This document shows, piece after piece, positions 17,357 to 26,605 of a DNA stretch of 64,000 nucleotides (position 1 is the first letter of the stretch; every line of letters begins with the position of its first letter). The DNA is from Bordetella petrii (GTDB lineage Bacteria; Pseudomonadota; Gammaproteobacteria; Burkholderiales; Burkholderiaceae_B): assembly GCA_017745595.1 (NCBI GenBank), contig WMBV01000016.1:62001-126000 (forward strand), in the 5' to 3' direction. Under the pieces are notes generated by a model. It saw nothing but the letters and a program-made list of their open reading frames with translations, was not told where the DNA came from and did not search any database. The position numbers were made by a program, and so were the translations under genes.

Positions 17357-18136
17357 CTACTTGCCGGTGAAATCCGGCGCGCGCTTGTCCAGAAAGGCCG
17401 CATAGCCGGCGCGAAAGTCTTCGGTGTCGAAGCAATCGAAGCATTCGTCGTATTCCGCGGCCGAAATGGGGCGCTGCTGGGCCAGGCGGCGAACAAACTG
17501 TTTATGCCAGCGGGCGACCAGCGGCGCGCCCTCGGCGATGCGCCGCGCGGCGGCCAGCGCTTCGGCCTGGACTTCGCCGTCGGGCACCACCCGTGTCACC
17601 AGGCGCTTTTCCCTGGCCTCGGCGGCGCCGAAAATGCGGCCTTCAAGCAGGATTTCAAGCGCCGCGTCGGGGCCAGCCAGGCGTATCAGCGGTTCCATTT
17701 CCGGATAGGCCATGACCAGGCCCAGGTTCTTGATGGGCGCGCCGAACCGGCTGGACTCGCCGCATATCCGGATATCGCACAAGGCCGCGATTTCAAGGCC
17801 GCCGCCCACACAGATGCCGTGGATCTGCGCCACCAGCGGATGCCGGCATTCGGACAGGGCGCGGGCCGTCTCGTGCATGACGTGGCCGTACTCGATGGCC
17901 TGGCGCTTGTTCGACCGCTCGGTCTGGAACTCGGCGATGTCGTTGCCGGGAGAGAACGCCTTTTCTCCGGCGCCGCGCAGCACGATGCAGCGCACGGAGT
18001 CGTCCGCCGACAAGCCGCGGACGATATCGCCCAGGGCTTGCCACATCGGCTTGGTCAGCGCATTGAGCTTTGCCGGCCGGTTCAGTATCACCGTGGCAAT
18101 GGCTCCCGCGCGCTCTTGCAGCACGAGTTCGTTCAT
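17357..18136 (-). CDS. Enoyl-CoA hydratase/isomerase (crotonase) family protein
   Basis: 259 residues with the crotonase fold: RPAKLNALTKPMW, oxyanion-hole GEKAFSPGNDIAEF, and GICVGGGLEIAALCDIRI with the Glu equivalent to Glu144 at about E115. The second catalytic Glu of hydratases (Glu164, in G-x-P-E) is replaced: the sequence reads FGAPIKNLGL. A classical hydratase mechanism is therefore doubtful; an isomerase, hydrolase or lyase of the superfamily is as likely. The start overlaps the tctA stop (ATGA). Confidence 0.82.
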   Translation of the reverse strand: MNELVLQERAGAIATVILNRPAKLNALTKPMWQALGDIVRGLSADDSVRCIVLRGAGEKAFSPGNDIAEFQTERSNKRQAIEYGHVMHETARALSECRHPLVAQIHGICVGGGLEIAALCDIRICGESSRFGAPIKNLGLVMAYPEMEPLIRLAGPDAALEILLEGRIFGAAEAREKRLVTRVVPDGEVQAEALAAARRIAEGAPLVARWHKQFVRRLAQQRPISAAEYDECFDCFDTEDFRAGYAAFLDKRAPDFTGK

Positions 18137-19683
18137 TTCAGCGCCTCCGGGTCCGCCTTGCCGACGCCGCCGCCGTTCTTGCCGCCGCCGGCGGCTTTGC
18201 GCGCCAGCCGCCAGAGCACCGGCACCAATGGCCAGAACAGCATGACCAGCGCCAGCGTCGTGATGGTTCCGACGAGGCCGTTGGACCAGAACACGTGCAG
18301 GCCGGTGCCGGGGCCGAGCATGGACTGCCGGAAGGCGTCTTCCATGCGGTCGCCCAGGACCAGCGCCAGGATCATGGGGGCCAGCGGGTACGACAGCTTC
18401 TTCAGCACATAGCCGATCACGCCGAACAGCAGCATGAACCAGACATCGAGCATGGCGTTATTGACCGAATACGCGCCGATCGCGCATACCACGATGATGA
18501 TGGGCGCCACGATGGCGAAGGGGATGCGCAGTATCGCGGCGAACAGCGGCACGGTGCTCAGCACGATGATCAGCCCCACGAAATTGCCCAGGTACATGCT
18601 GGCGATCAGGCCCCAGACGAATTCTTTCTGTTCGACGAACAGCAGGGGGCCGGGCTGCAGGCCCCATATCATCAGGCCGCCCAGCAGCACCGCCGCCGTC
18701 GCCGAGCCCGGTATGCCCAGCGCCAGCATGGGGAGCAGGGCGGACGTGCCCGAGGCGTGGGCCGCCGTCTCGGGCGCGATGACGCCTTCGATTTCGCCGG
18801 TGCCGAACTTGCGGCCGTTGCGCGAAAAGCGCTGTGCCAGGCCATAGCCCATGAACGACGCCGCCGTGGCCCCGCCCGGGGTAACACCCATCCAGCAGCC
18901 CACGACGGTGCTGCGTATGAGCGTCATCCAGTATTTGGGCATTTCCTTCCAGGTCTGCAGCACCACCTTCAGGTTGATGCGGCCGTTCTTGCCTTCGAAC
19001 TTCAGGCCCTCTTCCATGCTGACCAGGATCTCGCCTATGCCGAACAGCCCGATGACGACCACCAGGAAATCGATGCCGCGCAAGAGTTCCGACCAGCCGA
19101 AGGTCATGCGCAGGCCGCCGCTGACGGTGTCCATGCCGATGGCCGCCAGCCCGAAACCCAGCATCATGGAAATGATGGTCTTGAACGGCGTTTTCTTGTC
19201 GGTGCCCACGAAGCTGCAGAAAGTCAGCAGGAACACCGCGAAGAACTCGGGCGGGCCGAAGCGCAGGGCGAATTTCGAAACCAGCGGCGCCAGGAATGTA
19301 ATCAGCAGCACGCCCGACAGGGCGCCGAAGAACGAGCCGGTGAACGAGGCCGTCAGTGCGTTGCCGGCGCGGCCTTGCTGTGCCAGCGGATACCCGTCGA
19401 ACGTAGTGGCCACCGACGAGGTTTCGCCCGGAATATTGAAAAGTATCGACGTGATCGCGCCGGCGAACAAAGACCCCCAGTAAATGCACGACAGCATGAT
19501 GATGGCCGAGGTGGGGGGCATGGTGAAGGTCAGCGGCAGCAGTATCGCCACCCCGTTGGGCCCGCCCAGCCCGGGCAGCACGCCGATGATCACGCCCAGC
19601 ACCAGGCCGATGAACATCATGCCCAGGTTGTACCAGCTCAAGACCGTGGCAAAGCCATGGAATAAAGAGTTCAGCTCATCCAA
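18133..19683 (-). CDS. tctA: Tripartite tricarboxylate transporter, large membrane subunit TctA
   Basis: 516 residues and about 11-12 membrane segments. It carries the TctA signatures GVIIGVLPGLGGPNGVAILLPLTF (split near residues 30-53) and GVTPGGATAASFMGYGLA plus ALGIPGSATAAVLLGGLMIWGLQPGP in the second half. It imports a carboxylate using ion gradients together with TctB and a periplasmic receptor. It lies 21 bases after tctB and is coupled to the downstream crotonase gene. Confidence 0.95.
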   Translation of the reverse strand: MDELNSLFHGFATVLSWYNLGMMFIGLVLGVIIGVLPGLGGPNGVAILLPLTFTMPPTSAIIMLSCIYWGSLFAGAITSILFNIPGETSSVATTFDGYPLAQQGRAGNALTASFTGSFFGALSGVLLITFLAPLVSKFALRFGPPEFFAVFLLTFCSFVGTDKKTPFKTIISMMLGFGLAAIGMDTVSGGLRMTFGWSELLRGIDFLVVVIGLFGIGEILVSMEEGLKFEGKNGRINLKVVLQTWKEMPKYWMTLIRSTVVGCWMGVTPGGATAASFMGYGLAQRFSRNGRKFGTGEIEGVIAPETAAHASGTSALLPMLALGIPGSATAAVLLGGLMIWGLQPGPLLFVEQKEFVWGLIASMYLGNFVGLIIVLSTVPLFAAILRIPFAIVAPIIIVVCAIGAYSVNNAMLDVWFMLLFGVIGYVLKKLSYPLAPMILALVLGDRMEDAFRQSMLGPGTGLHVFWSNGLVGTITTLALVMLFWPLVPVLWRLARKAAGGGKNGGGVGKADPEALK

Positions 19684-19704
19684 TTGCGTCTCCCGTCCTC
19701 GGTT

Positions 19705-20220
19705 TCAGTAGCCGAACAAGGCTTCCAGCGGCCCTTTCGGCAGGGGTACCAAGAACTGGATCTCGAACATCCAGAACAGCAGTACGTTCACGCCCACGCT
19801 GACCAGCACCGTCTTCAGCCAGCCGATCCTGCCCAGCAGCCGCATGAAGGCGGCAATGAACAGCGTCGACGCCACATAGATGCCCAGCAGTTGGATCAGC
19901 AGGATGTACAGGGCGGTGGGCAGCAGCACCAGCAGCACCAGCCGGAAGCGGCTCCAGCTGACGAACACTTCCCGGTTGCGATGCTTGCCGAACACCGCCT
20001 TCAGGAACACCGCCGCGCTGGCGATGCAGATGATCATCCCGATGTGATACGGAAAATATCCCGACTCGGGCCCATCCGTCGCCCAGGCAACGCCGATGCG
20101 GTAGTTGTCCACCATCATGACCACGCCCACGGCGAAGAACACCACGGCGGTAATGGCGTCGACGGCACTATGGGACAACCCGTCTTTCGACGGGCCGCCC
20201 TGTGTTTGCTGATGATCCAT
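19705..20220 (-). CDS. tctB: Tripartite tricarboxylate transporter, small membrane subunit TctB
   Basis: 171 residues with four membrane helices: AITAVVFFAVGVVMMVDNYRIG, YHIGMIICIASAAVFLKAVFG, LVLLVLLPTALYILLIQLLGIYVASTLF (several blocks) and TVLVSVGVNVLLFWMFEIQF. It has the TctB-type GPESGYFPYHIG motif. It sits between the receptor gene and tctA, as usual for complete TTT systems. Confidence 0.93.
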   Translation of the reverse strand: MDHQQTQGGPSKDGLSHSAVDAITAVVFFAVGVVMMVDNYRIGVAWATDGPESGYFPYHIGMIICIASAAVFLKAVFGKHRNREVFVSWSRFRLVLLVLLPTALYILLIQLLGIYVASTLFIAAFMRLLGRIGWLKTVLVSVGVNVLLFWMFEIQFLVPLPKGPLEALFGY

Positions 20221-20235
20221 CCTGGTTTCCCGGGT

Positions 20236-21255
20236 TTATTGCTTCGCGGCCAGGCCGGCTTCTTCCATCAGGGTCTTGTGCTTCGCTTCGTCCTGTTCCA
20301 GGAACTTCACGAAATCCTGGCCGGTGCGGTAGTCGCCCTTGAGCGCCTGCTTGGCCAGGTAGTCCTTCCATTCCTGCGTTTCGCTGACTTTCTTGATCAG
20401 GTCCGCGTAAAACGCCGCCTGCTCGGCGGAGGTGCCGGGCGGCAGGAAGAATGCCCGCAGCATCTGGTATTGAACGTCGTAGCCCGCTTCCTTGCAGGTC
20501 GGGATGTCGGCCCACGACTGGTCTTTAGTGATCTTGTCCTTGTAGGTCATGCGCTCATCCGAGAACACGCACAAGGCGTTGACCTGGCCGGCGCGCCACT
20601 GCGCGATGTTCTCGCTGGGGTTGTTCACGTTGGATTGGGTGTGCTTGCCCACCAGTTGCGTGGCGGCTTCGCCGCCGCTCTTGTAGGGCACGTAGGTGAA
20701 CTTCACGCCGGCCGCCTTTTCGAGCGCCACGGTAATGATCTGGTCTTCGCGCTTGGCGCCCGTGCCGCCCATCTTGAACTGGCCGGCCGGCGCGGCCTTG
20801 ACCGCCTTCAGGTAGTCGCCGGCGGTCTTGTAAGGATCTTCGGCGTTGGTCCACAGCAGAAATTCGTCTTGCGCGATCATGGCCACCGGATTCAGGTCGC
20901 GCCAGTTGAAGGGCAGCTTGACGGCGATGGGCAGCGTGTAAATTGCCGAAAAGGCCACCATCAGCTTGTGCGGATTGTTGGCCGAAGCCTTGGTATCCAT
21001 GATGCCTTCGGCGCCGCTGGCTCCTCCTTTGTTCAGCACCAGCGTCGACTGCTTCATCAGCTTGTGCTTGAGGATGATGCTTTGTATGGTGCGCGCCATC
21101 TGGTCGGATGCCCCGCCCGCGCCGGCGGGCACGATGATCTCTACCGGGCGGGTGGGTTCCCATGCCTGGGCGGGCAGGGCGGTCAGGCTGGCCAGCGCGG
21201 CCAGCGACGCGATCAGATAGGGTTTCTTCGACAGTCTGTGGGTCAGGTGCTTCAT
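20236..21255 (-). CDS. tctC: Periplasmic solute receptor of the TTT family (Bug/TctC)
   Basis: 339 residues. Signal peptide ends ALPAQA-W; then the Bug core RPVEIIVPAGAGGASDQMAR and IPTCKEAGYDV. It captures the carboxylate in the periplasm and delivers it to TctAB encoded just downstream. The start at 21255 follows GGAGGAGACACAC, a strong ribosome site. It diverges from the common Bug motifs (WEPTRP instead of YPxKP; NKGGASGAEG), suggesting a distinct ligand. Confidence 0.9.
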   Translation of the reverse strand: MKHLTHRLSKKPYLIASLAALASLTALPAQAWEPTRPVEIIVPAGAGGASDQMARTIQSIILKHKLMKQSTLVLNKGGASGAEGIMDTKASANNPHKLMVAFSAIYTLPIAVKLPFNWRDLNPVAMIAQDEFLLWTNAEDPYKTAGDYLKAVKAAPAGQFKMGGTGAKREDQIITVALEKAAGVKFTYVPYKSGGEAATQLVGKHTQSNVNNPSENIAQWRAGQVNALCVFSDERMTYKDKITKDQSWADIPTCKEAGYDVQYQMLRAFFLPPGTSAEQAAFYADLIKKVSETQEWKDYLAKQALKGDYRTGQDFVKFLEQDEAKHKTLMEEAGLAAKQ

Positions 21256-21344
21256 GTGTGTCTCCTCCGGTGGTGCCACGGGAACGTCCGGTATCGGTAC
21301 GCCTTGATTGCGAGCCTTTCCTGCCTGTCCTGCGGGTCCTGTTT

Positions 21345-22541
21345 TTATTCGTTCTGCGGCCGGCTGGTCTGCGCCAGGTAATCCAGGGCCGCTTGAACGC
21401 CGCCGCGCTGGTGCGGCACGCCGGCCTTTTCCAGGCCCATTTCCACGCCAGAAAGCGTGCCGCACAGCGTCAGGTCGTTGAAGTCGCCCAGGTGGCCGAT
21501 GCGGAACACCTTGTCCGACAGCTTGCTTAGCCCCTGCCCCAGCGACATGTTGAAATGCGTCAGCACTGTCTTGCGGAATGCATCCGCGCTATGGCCTTCG
21601 GGCATCACCACCGCCGTCAGCGCCGGGCTGTATTCTTCGGGCTTGGCGCACAGAATCTCCAGGCCCCATGCGCGCACCGCGCGCCGGGTGGCTTCGCCAT
21701 GCCGCTTGTGCCGCGCATACACGTTGTCCAGCCCTTCGGCCATCAGCATTTCCAGGGCTTCGTGCAGGCCGTACAGCAGATTGGTCGCGGGCGTGTAGGG
21801 AAAGTAGCCGCGCGGGTTGATGGCCAGCATTTCTTTCCAGTCCCAGTACGAGCGCCGCAGCGCGGCGGTTTCGGACGCCTTCAGGGCCTTGGCGCTGACG
21901 GCGTTGAATGACAGCCCGGGCGGCAGCATCAGCCCCTTTTGCGAGCCCGCCACGGTGACATCGACGCCCCATTCGTCGTGCCGGTAGTCCACCGAGCCCA
22001 GCGACGAAATCGTATCCACCATCAGCAAGGCCGGATGGCCGGCGGCGTCGATGGCCTTGCGCACGGCCGCCACATCGCTGACCACACCGGTCGCGGTTTC
22101 GTTGTGCACCACGCATACCGCCTTGATCGCGTGTCCGCTGTCGGCGGCCAGGCGCTTGCCGATGTGATCGGGGTCCGCGCCATGGCGCCAGTCCCCCTCT
22201 TGAAACTCCACCCGCAGCCCCAGCCTTTCCGCCATTTTTTTCCACAGCGTGGCGAAGTGGCCGGTTTCCGCCATCAGGACCTGATCGCCGGGCGACAGCG
22301 TGTTGACCAGCGCCGCTTCCCATGCGCCGGTGCCCGAGGCCGGGTAGATGATCACATCGGCTTCGGTCTTGAATATCTTCTTCATGCCGGCCAGCACGGC
22401 CTTGCCCAGCTCGCCGAACTCGGGGCCGCGATGGTCGATGGTGACATTGTCGATGGCGCGCAGCACGCGATCGGGCACGTTGGTGGGCCCCGGAATCTGC
22501 AGGAAGTGACGGCCGGACGGGTGCGAATGCAGCGGCATCAT
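21345..22541 (-). CDS. Alanine/serine-glyoxylate-type aminotransferase (class V)
   Basis: 398 residues of PLP fold type I, class V. It starts with the family's LQIPGPTNVPDRVLRAIDN; the Schiff-base Lys is K202 in VAGSQKGLMLPPGL; VHNETATGVVSDV and MVDTISSLGSVDYRHDEWGVD are also characteristic. Such enzymes transaminate glyoxylate with serine, alanine or related amines. It heads the minus-strand operon with tctCBA, the crotonase and the CoA-transferase. The start is the first of two ATGs (22541), eight bases after AGGA. A candidate operator lies 18 bases upstream of the start. Confidence 0.9.
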   Translation of the reverse strand: MMPLHSHPSGRHFLQIPGPTNVPDRVLRAIDNVTIDHRGPEFGELGKAVLAGMKKIFKTEADVIIYPASGTGAWEAALVNTLSPGDQVLMAETGHFATLWKKMAERLGLRVEFQEGDWRHGADPDHIGKRLAADSGHAIKAVCVVHNETATGVVSDVAAVRKAIDAAGHPALLMVDTISSLGSVDYRHDEWGVDVTVAGSQKGLMLPPGLSFNAVSAKALKASETAALRRSYWDWKEMLAINPRGYFPYTPATNLLYGLHEALEMLMAEGLDNVYARHKRHGEATRRAVRAWGLEILCAKPEEYSPALTAVVMPEGHSADAFRKTVLTHFNMSLGQGLSKLSDKVFRIGHLGDFNDLTLCGTLSGVEMGLEKAGVPHQRGGVQAALDYLAQTSRPQNE

Positions 22542-22558
22542 AAGGGGTTCCTGATAAG

Positions 22559-22570
22559 TTGGTATACAAA
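22559..22570. promoter_or_regulatory. Candidate GntR operator, left copy
   Basis: TTGGTATACAAA, one base different from the perfect palindrome TTTGTATACAAA at 22736-22747. It lies just upstream of the ribosome site of the aminotransferase gene, where bound repressor would block transcription of that operon. A further TTTGTAT half-site abuts it (on the minus strand). Confidence 0.6.
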
Positions 22571-22735
22571 ATACAAATTCTGAGGAAGAATACGCAGCAA
22601 GCGCGCCATCCTGCAAGCACAATCTATGCGGCGCCACAGCAATTTTCGGGGAATAGGGGCGGTAAAATAGGCCGGTTGTTTCCGTCGGCCCGCAATGGTG
22701 CGCGGCACAGACACTGATGTGCGCACCATCTCTGT

Positions 22736-22747
22736 TTTGTATACAAA
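22736..22747. promoter_or_regulatory. Candidate GntR operator, right copy (perfect palindrome)
   Basis: TTTGTATACAAA is a perfect 12-bp palindrome ending on the first base of the ATG used here for the GntR gene. A -10-like TAAAAT lies at 22663-22668. The position suggests autoregulation. Confidence 0.6.
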
Positions 22748-23523
22748 TGAAAAACAATGCTCTCAGCCTACCCCATGCATCCGCCACGCCCGAGGCCGAG
22801 CCCGTCTCGCCGTCCCAGGCGCTCGACCGGCGCACGCTGCCCGCGACCATCGCCGACCGCTTGCGCGAAATGATCATCGAAGGCGAGCTGGCCGCGGGCG
22901 CGCGCCTGAACGAACGCGAACTGTGCGACCGCCTGCAGGTGTCGCGCACGCCCTTGCGCGAAGCCTTCCGCCTGCTGTCCGCCGACGGGCTGGTTCGCAT
23001 CCAGCCCAATCGCGGCGCGCATGTGGTGGCCCTGTCCGAAAAAGACATACGCGAAAGTTTCGAAGTCATGGGCGCCCTGGAAGCGCTTTCGGGCGAGCTT
23101 GCCTGCCAGCGCATCACCGACCACGAAATCGCCGAGATCCAGGCCCTGACCTTCGAGATGCAGGCCTGCCATGCCAGGCGCAACCTTTCGTCCTACTACC
23201 AGGTCAACCGCGCGATCCACGACCGCATCAATGCCGCGGGCCACAATCACTTGCTGTCGGACGTTTACAAGAACATCAACCTGCGCTTGCAGAACCTGCG
23301 GTTCCGTTCCAATCTCAATCAAGAAAAATGGGACAAGGCCATGCGCGAGCACCTGGAAATGGCCGAGGCCCTGGCCTCGCGCGACGGCCCCCGGCTGGCG
23401 CAGATCATGCGCCAGCATCTGCGGCGCAAGGGCGAGGCCGTGCTCGAAGACTTGAAACTGAAACTCGCCGCCGCCGACCGCGCCGATGCCCAAGCGCTTT
23501 CCCGGGCCGGGGACGAACCCTGA
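22747..23523 (+). CDS. GntR-family regulator, FCD subfamily
   Basis: 258 residues. An N-terminal winged helix (TIADRLREMIIEGELAAGARL; ELCDRLQVSRTPLREAFRLL) is followed by an all-helical FCD domain with the metal-ligand pattern (VNRAIHDRINAAG, EHLEMAEAL). FCD regulators usually sense carboxylates made or taken up by the neighbouring operon. It is divergent from the aminotransferase-tct operon and 30 bases ahead of the YdiJ-like gene. No convincing Shine-Dalgarno precedes 22747; an in-frame ATG at 22717 is the alternative start. Confidence 0.9.
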   Translation: MKNNALSLPHASATPEAEPVSPSQALDRRTLPATIADRLREMIIEGELAAGARLNERELCDRLQVSRTPLREAFRLLSADGLVRIQPNRGAHVVALSEKDIRESFEVMGALEALSGELACQRITDHEIAEIQALTFEMQACHARRNLSSYYQVNRAIHDRINAAGHNHLLSDVYKNINLRLQNLRFRSNLNQEKWDKAMREHLEMAEALASRDGPRLAQIMRQHLRRKGEAVLEDLKLKLAAADRADAQALSRAGDEP

Positions 23524-23553
23524 CCCTCTCACCCGATCTGTTTCAGGAGCCCC

Positions 23554-26500
23554 ATGAACTCGCCCGCGTTCCCTCCGCACACCGAATCGAATCCGCTGCA
23601 TCTTGAGCTGGCGGCCCGCCTGCGCCGTGAAACGCAAGGCGAGGTTCTGTTCGACCGGGGCGCGCGCGGGCGGTATTCCACCGACGCATCCATCTACCAG
23701 ATCGAGCCGGTAGGCGTGCTGGTCCCGCGGTCCGGCGACGATGCCGCGGCGGCGCTCAATTTATGCCGCGAGCTGTCGGTGCCCGTGCTGGCGCGCGGCG
23801 GCGGCACTTCGCAATGCGGCCAGACGGTGGGCGCGGCACTGGTCATCGACAATAGCAAATACCTTAACCGCGTCCTCGACTTCGATCCGGACGTCATGAC
23901 GGTCACGGTGGAACCGGGCATCGTGCTGGATCATCTCAATGCCTGGCTCAAGCCGCATGGGGTCTGGTTTCCGGTGGACGTCAGCACGGCGGCGCAGTGC
24001 ACGCTGGGCGGCATGGCGGGCAATAATTCCTGCGGCTCGCGCTCGATTGCCTACGGCAATATGGTCCATAACGTGCTCAGCATCGACGCCCTGCTGCTGG
24101 ACGGCACCGCCGCCACCTTTGCCGAGCAAAGCCGCATGGGCAATGCGCCGCCCCGCGTGCGCGACATCATGAGCCGCCTGAACGAAATCGCCGCGCGCGA
24201 ACGCGACGAAATCGAACGCCGGGTGCCGGCCGTGATGCGGCGCGTGGGCGGCTATAACCTGGACATCTTTCATCCGCAGAGCACGCGCCCCTATACGGCC
24301 GACGGCCAGGTCAATCTGGCGCACATGCTGGTGGGCAGCGAAGGCACGCTGGCCTATACGCGCAGCATCACGCTCAAGCTGTCGCCCCTGCCGGCCGCCA
24401 AGGCGCTGGGCGTGGTCAATTTCCCCACCTTCTATCAGGCCATGGACACGGCCCGCCATATCGTGGGGCTGGGCCCTTGCGCGGTCGAACTGGTCGACCG
24501 CACCATGATCGACCTGGCGCGCGGCAACCCCGCTTTCCGTCCCGTCATCGACAGCGCCCTGATCGCGGAGCCCGAAGCCATTCTGCTGGTCGAATTCGCC
24601 GGCGAGTCCAAGGCCGAGCAACTGTCCAGCCTGGCGAAGCTGGTCGAACTGATGAGCGACCTGGGCCTGCCGGGCTCCGTGGTCGAAATGCCGGATGCGG
24701 CGGCCCAGAAGGCACTGTGGGACGTGCGCAAATCGGGGCTGAACATCATGATGAGTATGCGCGGCGACGGCAAGCCGGTGTCTTTCATCGAAGACTGCGC
24801 CGTGCCGCTGGAGCATCTGGCCGAATACACCAGCCAGCTGACCGATGTGTTCGCCAAGCACGGCACCAAAGGCACCTGGTACGCGCACGCTTCGGTGGGC
24901 ACCCTGCATGTCAGGCCCATTCTGGACATGCGCCGCGACGGCGCGGCGAAGATGCGCGCCATCGCCGAAGAGGCCGGCGCGCTGGTGCGGCGCTACAAGG
25001 GGGCTTTTTCGGGCGAACATGGCGACGGCCTGGTGCGCAGCGAATGGGTGGCGTGGCAGTTCGGGCCCAGGCTGACGCGCGCGTTCGAAGAAATCAAAGA
25101 CGCCTTCGATCCCGACCGGCTGATGAATCCGGGCAAGATCGTCAACAGCAGCAAGATGGACGACCGGGCCCTGTTTCGCTTCAAGCCGGAATACCGCGTC
25201 GTCCCGCTGGCGCCCGCGCTGGATTGGTCCACCTGGAACGTGGACAACGACCCGGCCACGGAGTCGGTCGGCGCGCCGGGCACCGGCGGCGACCCGGCCC
25301 TGGGCTTGGCCAAGGCGGTGGAAATGTGCAACAACAACGGGCACTGCCGCAAGTTCGACGCCGGCACCATGTGCCCCAGCTATCGCGTCACCCGCGACGA
25401 ACAGCACCTGACACGCGGCCGCGCCAACACGCTGCGCCTGGCGTTGTCGGGGCAGCTGGGGCCGGACGCCCTTGCTTCCGACGAGATGCGCGCCACCATG
25501 GACCTGTGCGTCAGCTGCAAAGGCTGCAAGCGCGACTGTCCCACCGGCGTCGACATGGCGCGCATGAAAATCGAATTCCTGAACCAGTGGCGGCAAAAGC
25601 GTGGCCTGGCGCTAAAAGACAAGATCATCGCCGGCCTGCCGCGCTGGGCGCCGTGGGCGGGCCGCCTGCCGTTCCTGTTCAATTTGCGCGACACCGTGCC
25701 GGGGGGCGCATGGCTGTCCGAACGCCTGCTGGGATTTTCCGCGAAGCGCAGCCTGCCCAAATGGCGCGGCGACGTCTTTACCCGCCAGGCCGCGCCGGCC
25801 GATGCCCAGGCGGCGGACGTCGTCCTGTTCGCCGACACCTTCAATAACTATTTCGAAACCGAAAACGCCCGCGCCGCCCTGCACGTGTTGCAAGCGGCCG
25901 GCTACCGGGTCCATGTCGCCGCCCCGGCCGCGAACGACGCCGAGCCCGGGCGCCCCTTGTGCTGCGGCCGCACTTATCTGTCGGCCGGCATGGTCGATGA
26001 GGCCAGGGCCGAGGCCCGCCGCGTCGTGGATGCCCTGCGGCCGCTCGTGGCGCGGGGTATCCCCATTGTCGGGCTCGAGCCGTCCTGCCTGCTATCGCTG
26101 CGGGACGAATTCCTGGTCATGGGCCTGGGCGAGGACGCCCAGGCGCTGTCCCGGCAGGCTTTTCTGTTTGAAGAGTTCCTGGCCAACGAACTGAAGGCCG
26201 GAAGGCTCGACCTGAAACTCGGTCCGTTGCCCGAAAAGCGCGCCCTGCTGCACGGGCACTGCCACCAGAAGGCCTTCGACGCCGTCAAGCCCGTTCAGCA
26301 GATACTGGCGCTGATCCCCGATATGAAAGTGGAACTGATCGAATCGAGCTGCTGCGGCATGGCCGGCAGTTTCGGCTACGAGGCATCGCATTACGAAACC
26401 TCGATGAAAATGGCCGAGCTTTCTTTGTTGCCGGCCGTGCGCAAGGCCGGCGCCGACACTTTGGTGGTGGCCGACGGCACCAGTTGCCGGCACCAGATTG

Positions 26501-26580
26501 CCGACGGCCTGCGGGCCGAAGGCGGGCCGCGGGCCGAACATGTGGCCTGTGTGCTGAGCAGGGCGGTGCATGCGGCCTGA
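23554..26580 (+). CDS. FAD-linked dehydrogenase fused to Fe-S/CCG module (YdiJ-like)
   Basis: 1008 residues, close to YdiJ-type D-2-hydroxyacid dehydrogenases. The N-terminal FAD_binding_4 domain shows PVLARGGGTSQCGQTVG and GGMAGNNSCGSRS. The FAD_oxidase_C domain includes GEHGDGLVRSEW and PDRLMNPGKIV. A two-cluster ferredoxin part follows (CNNNGHCRKFDAGTMCPS; CVSCKGCKRDCPTG). The C-terminus has two CCG motifs (CCGRTYLS, CCGMAGSFGYE). It oxidises a 2-hydroxy acid and passes electrons through Fe-S clusters. Location next to the regulator of the tct operon suggests it acts on the imported acid or a product of it. Confidence 0.92.
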   Translation: MNSPAFPPHTESNPLHLELAARLRRETQGEVLFDRGARGRYSTDASIYQIEPVGVLVPRSGDDAAAALNLCRELSVPVLARGGGTSQCGQTVGAALVIDNSKYLNRVLDFDPDVMTVTVEPGIVLDHLNAWLKPHGVWFPVDVSTAAQCTLGGMAGNNSCGSRSIAYGNMVHNVLSIDALLLDGTAATFAEQSRMGNAPPRVRDIMSRLNEIAARERDEIERRVPAVMRRVGGYNLDIFHPQSTRPYTADGQVNLAHMLVGSEGTLAYTRSITLKLSPLPAAKALGVVNFPTFYQAMDTARHIVGLGPCAVELVDRTMIDLARGNPAFRPVIDSALIAEPEAILLVEFAGESKAEQLSSLAKLVELMSDLGLPGSVVEMPDAAAQKALWDVRKSGLNIMMSMRGDGKPVSFIEDCAVPLEHLAEYTSQLTDVFAKHGTKGTWYAHASVGTLHVRPILDMRRDGAAKMRAIAEEAGALVRRYKGAFSGEHGDGLVRSEWVAWQFGPRLTRAFEEIKDAFDPDRLMNPGKIVNSSKMDDRALFRFKPEYRVVPLAPALDWSTWNVDNDPATESVGAPGTGGDPALGLAKAVEMCNNNGHCRKFDAGTMCPSYRVTRDEQHLTRGRANTLRLALSGQLGPDALASDEMRATMDLCVSCKGCKRDCPTGVDMARMKIEFLNQWRQKRGLALKDKIIAGLPRWAPWAGRLPFLFNLRDTVPGGAWLSERLLGFSAKRSLPKWRGDVFTRQAAPADAQAADVVLFADTFNNYFETENARAALHVLQAAGYRVHVAAPAANDAEPGRPLCCGRTYLSAGMVDEARAEARRVVDALRPLVARGIPIVGLEPSCLLSLRDEFLVMGLGEDAQALSRQAFLFEEFLANELKAGRLDLKLGPLPEKRALLHGHCHQKAFDAVKPVQQILALIPDMKVELIESSCCGMAGSFGYEASHYETSMKMAELSLLPAVRKAGADTLVVADGTSCRHQIADGLRAEGGPRAEHVACVLSRAVHAA

Positions 26581-26605
26581 CGCGGCCGCAATGACCCCGC
26601 TGTGC

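Noticed and set aside
22538-22729. 63-codon minus-strand frame in the divergent promoter
   Set aside because: Covers both candidate promoters and lacks a ribosome site or family features.
23761-25596. 611-codon minus-strand frame opposite the YdiJ-like gene
   Set aside because: Antisense shadow; the plus-strand protein has FAD, Fe-S and CCG motifs.
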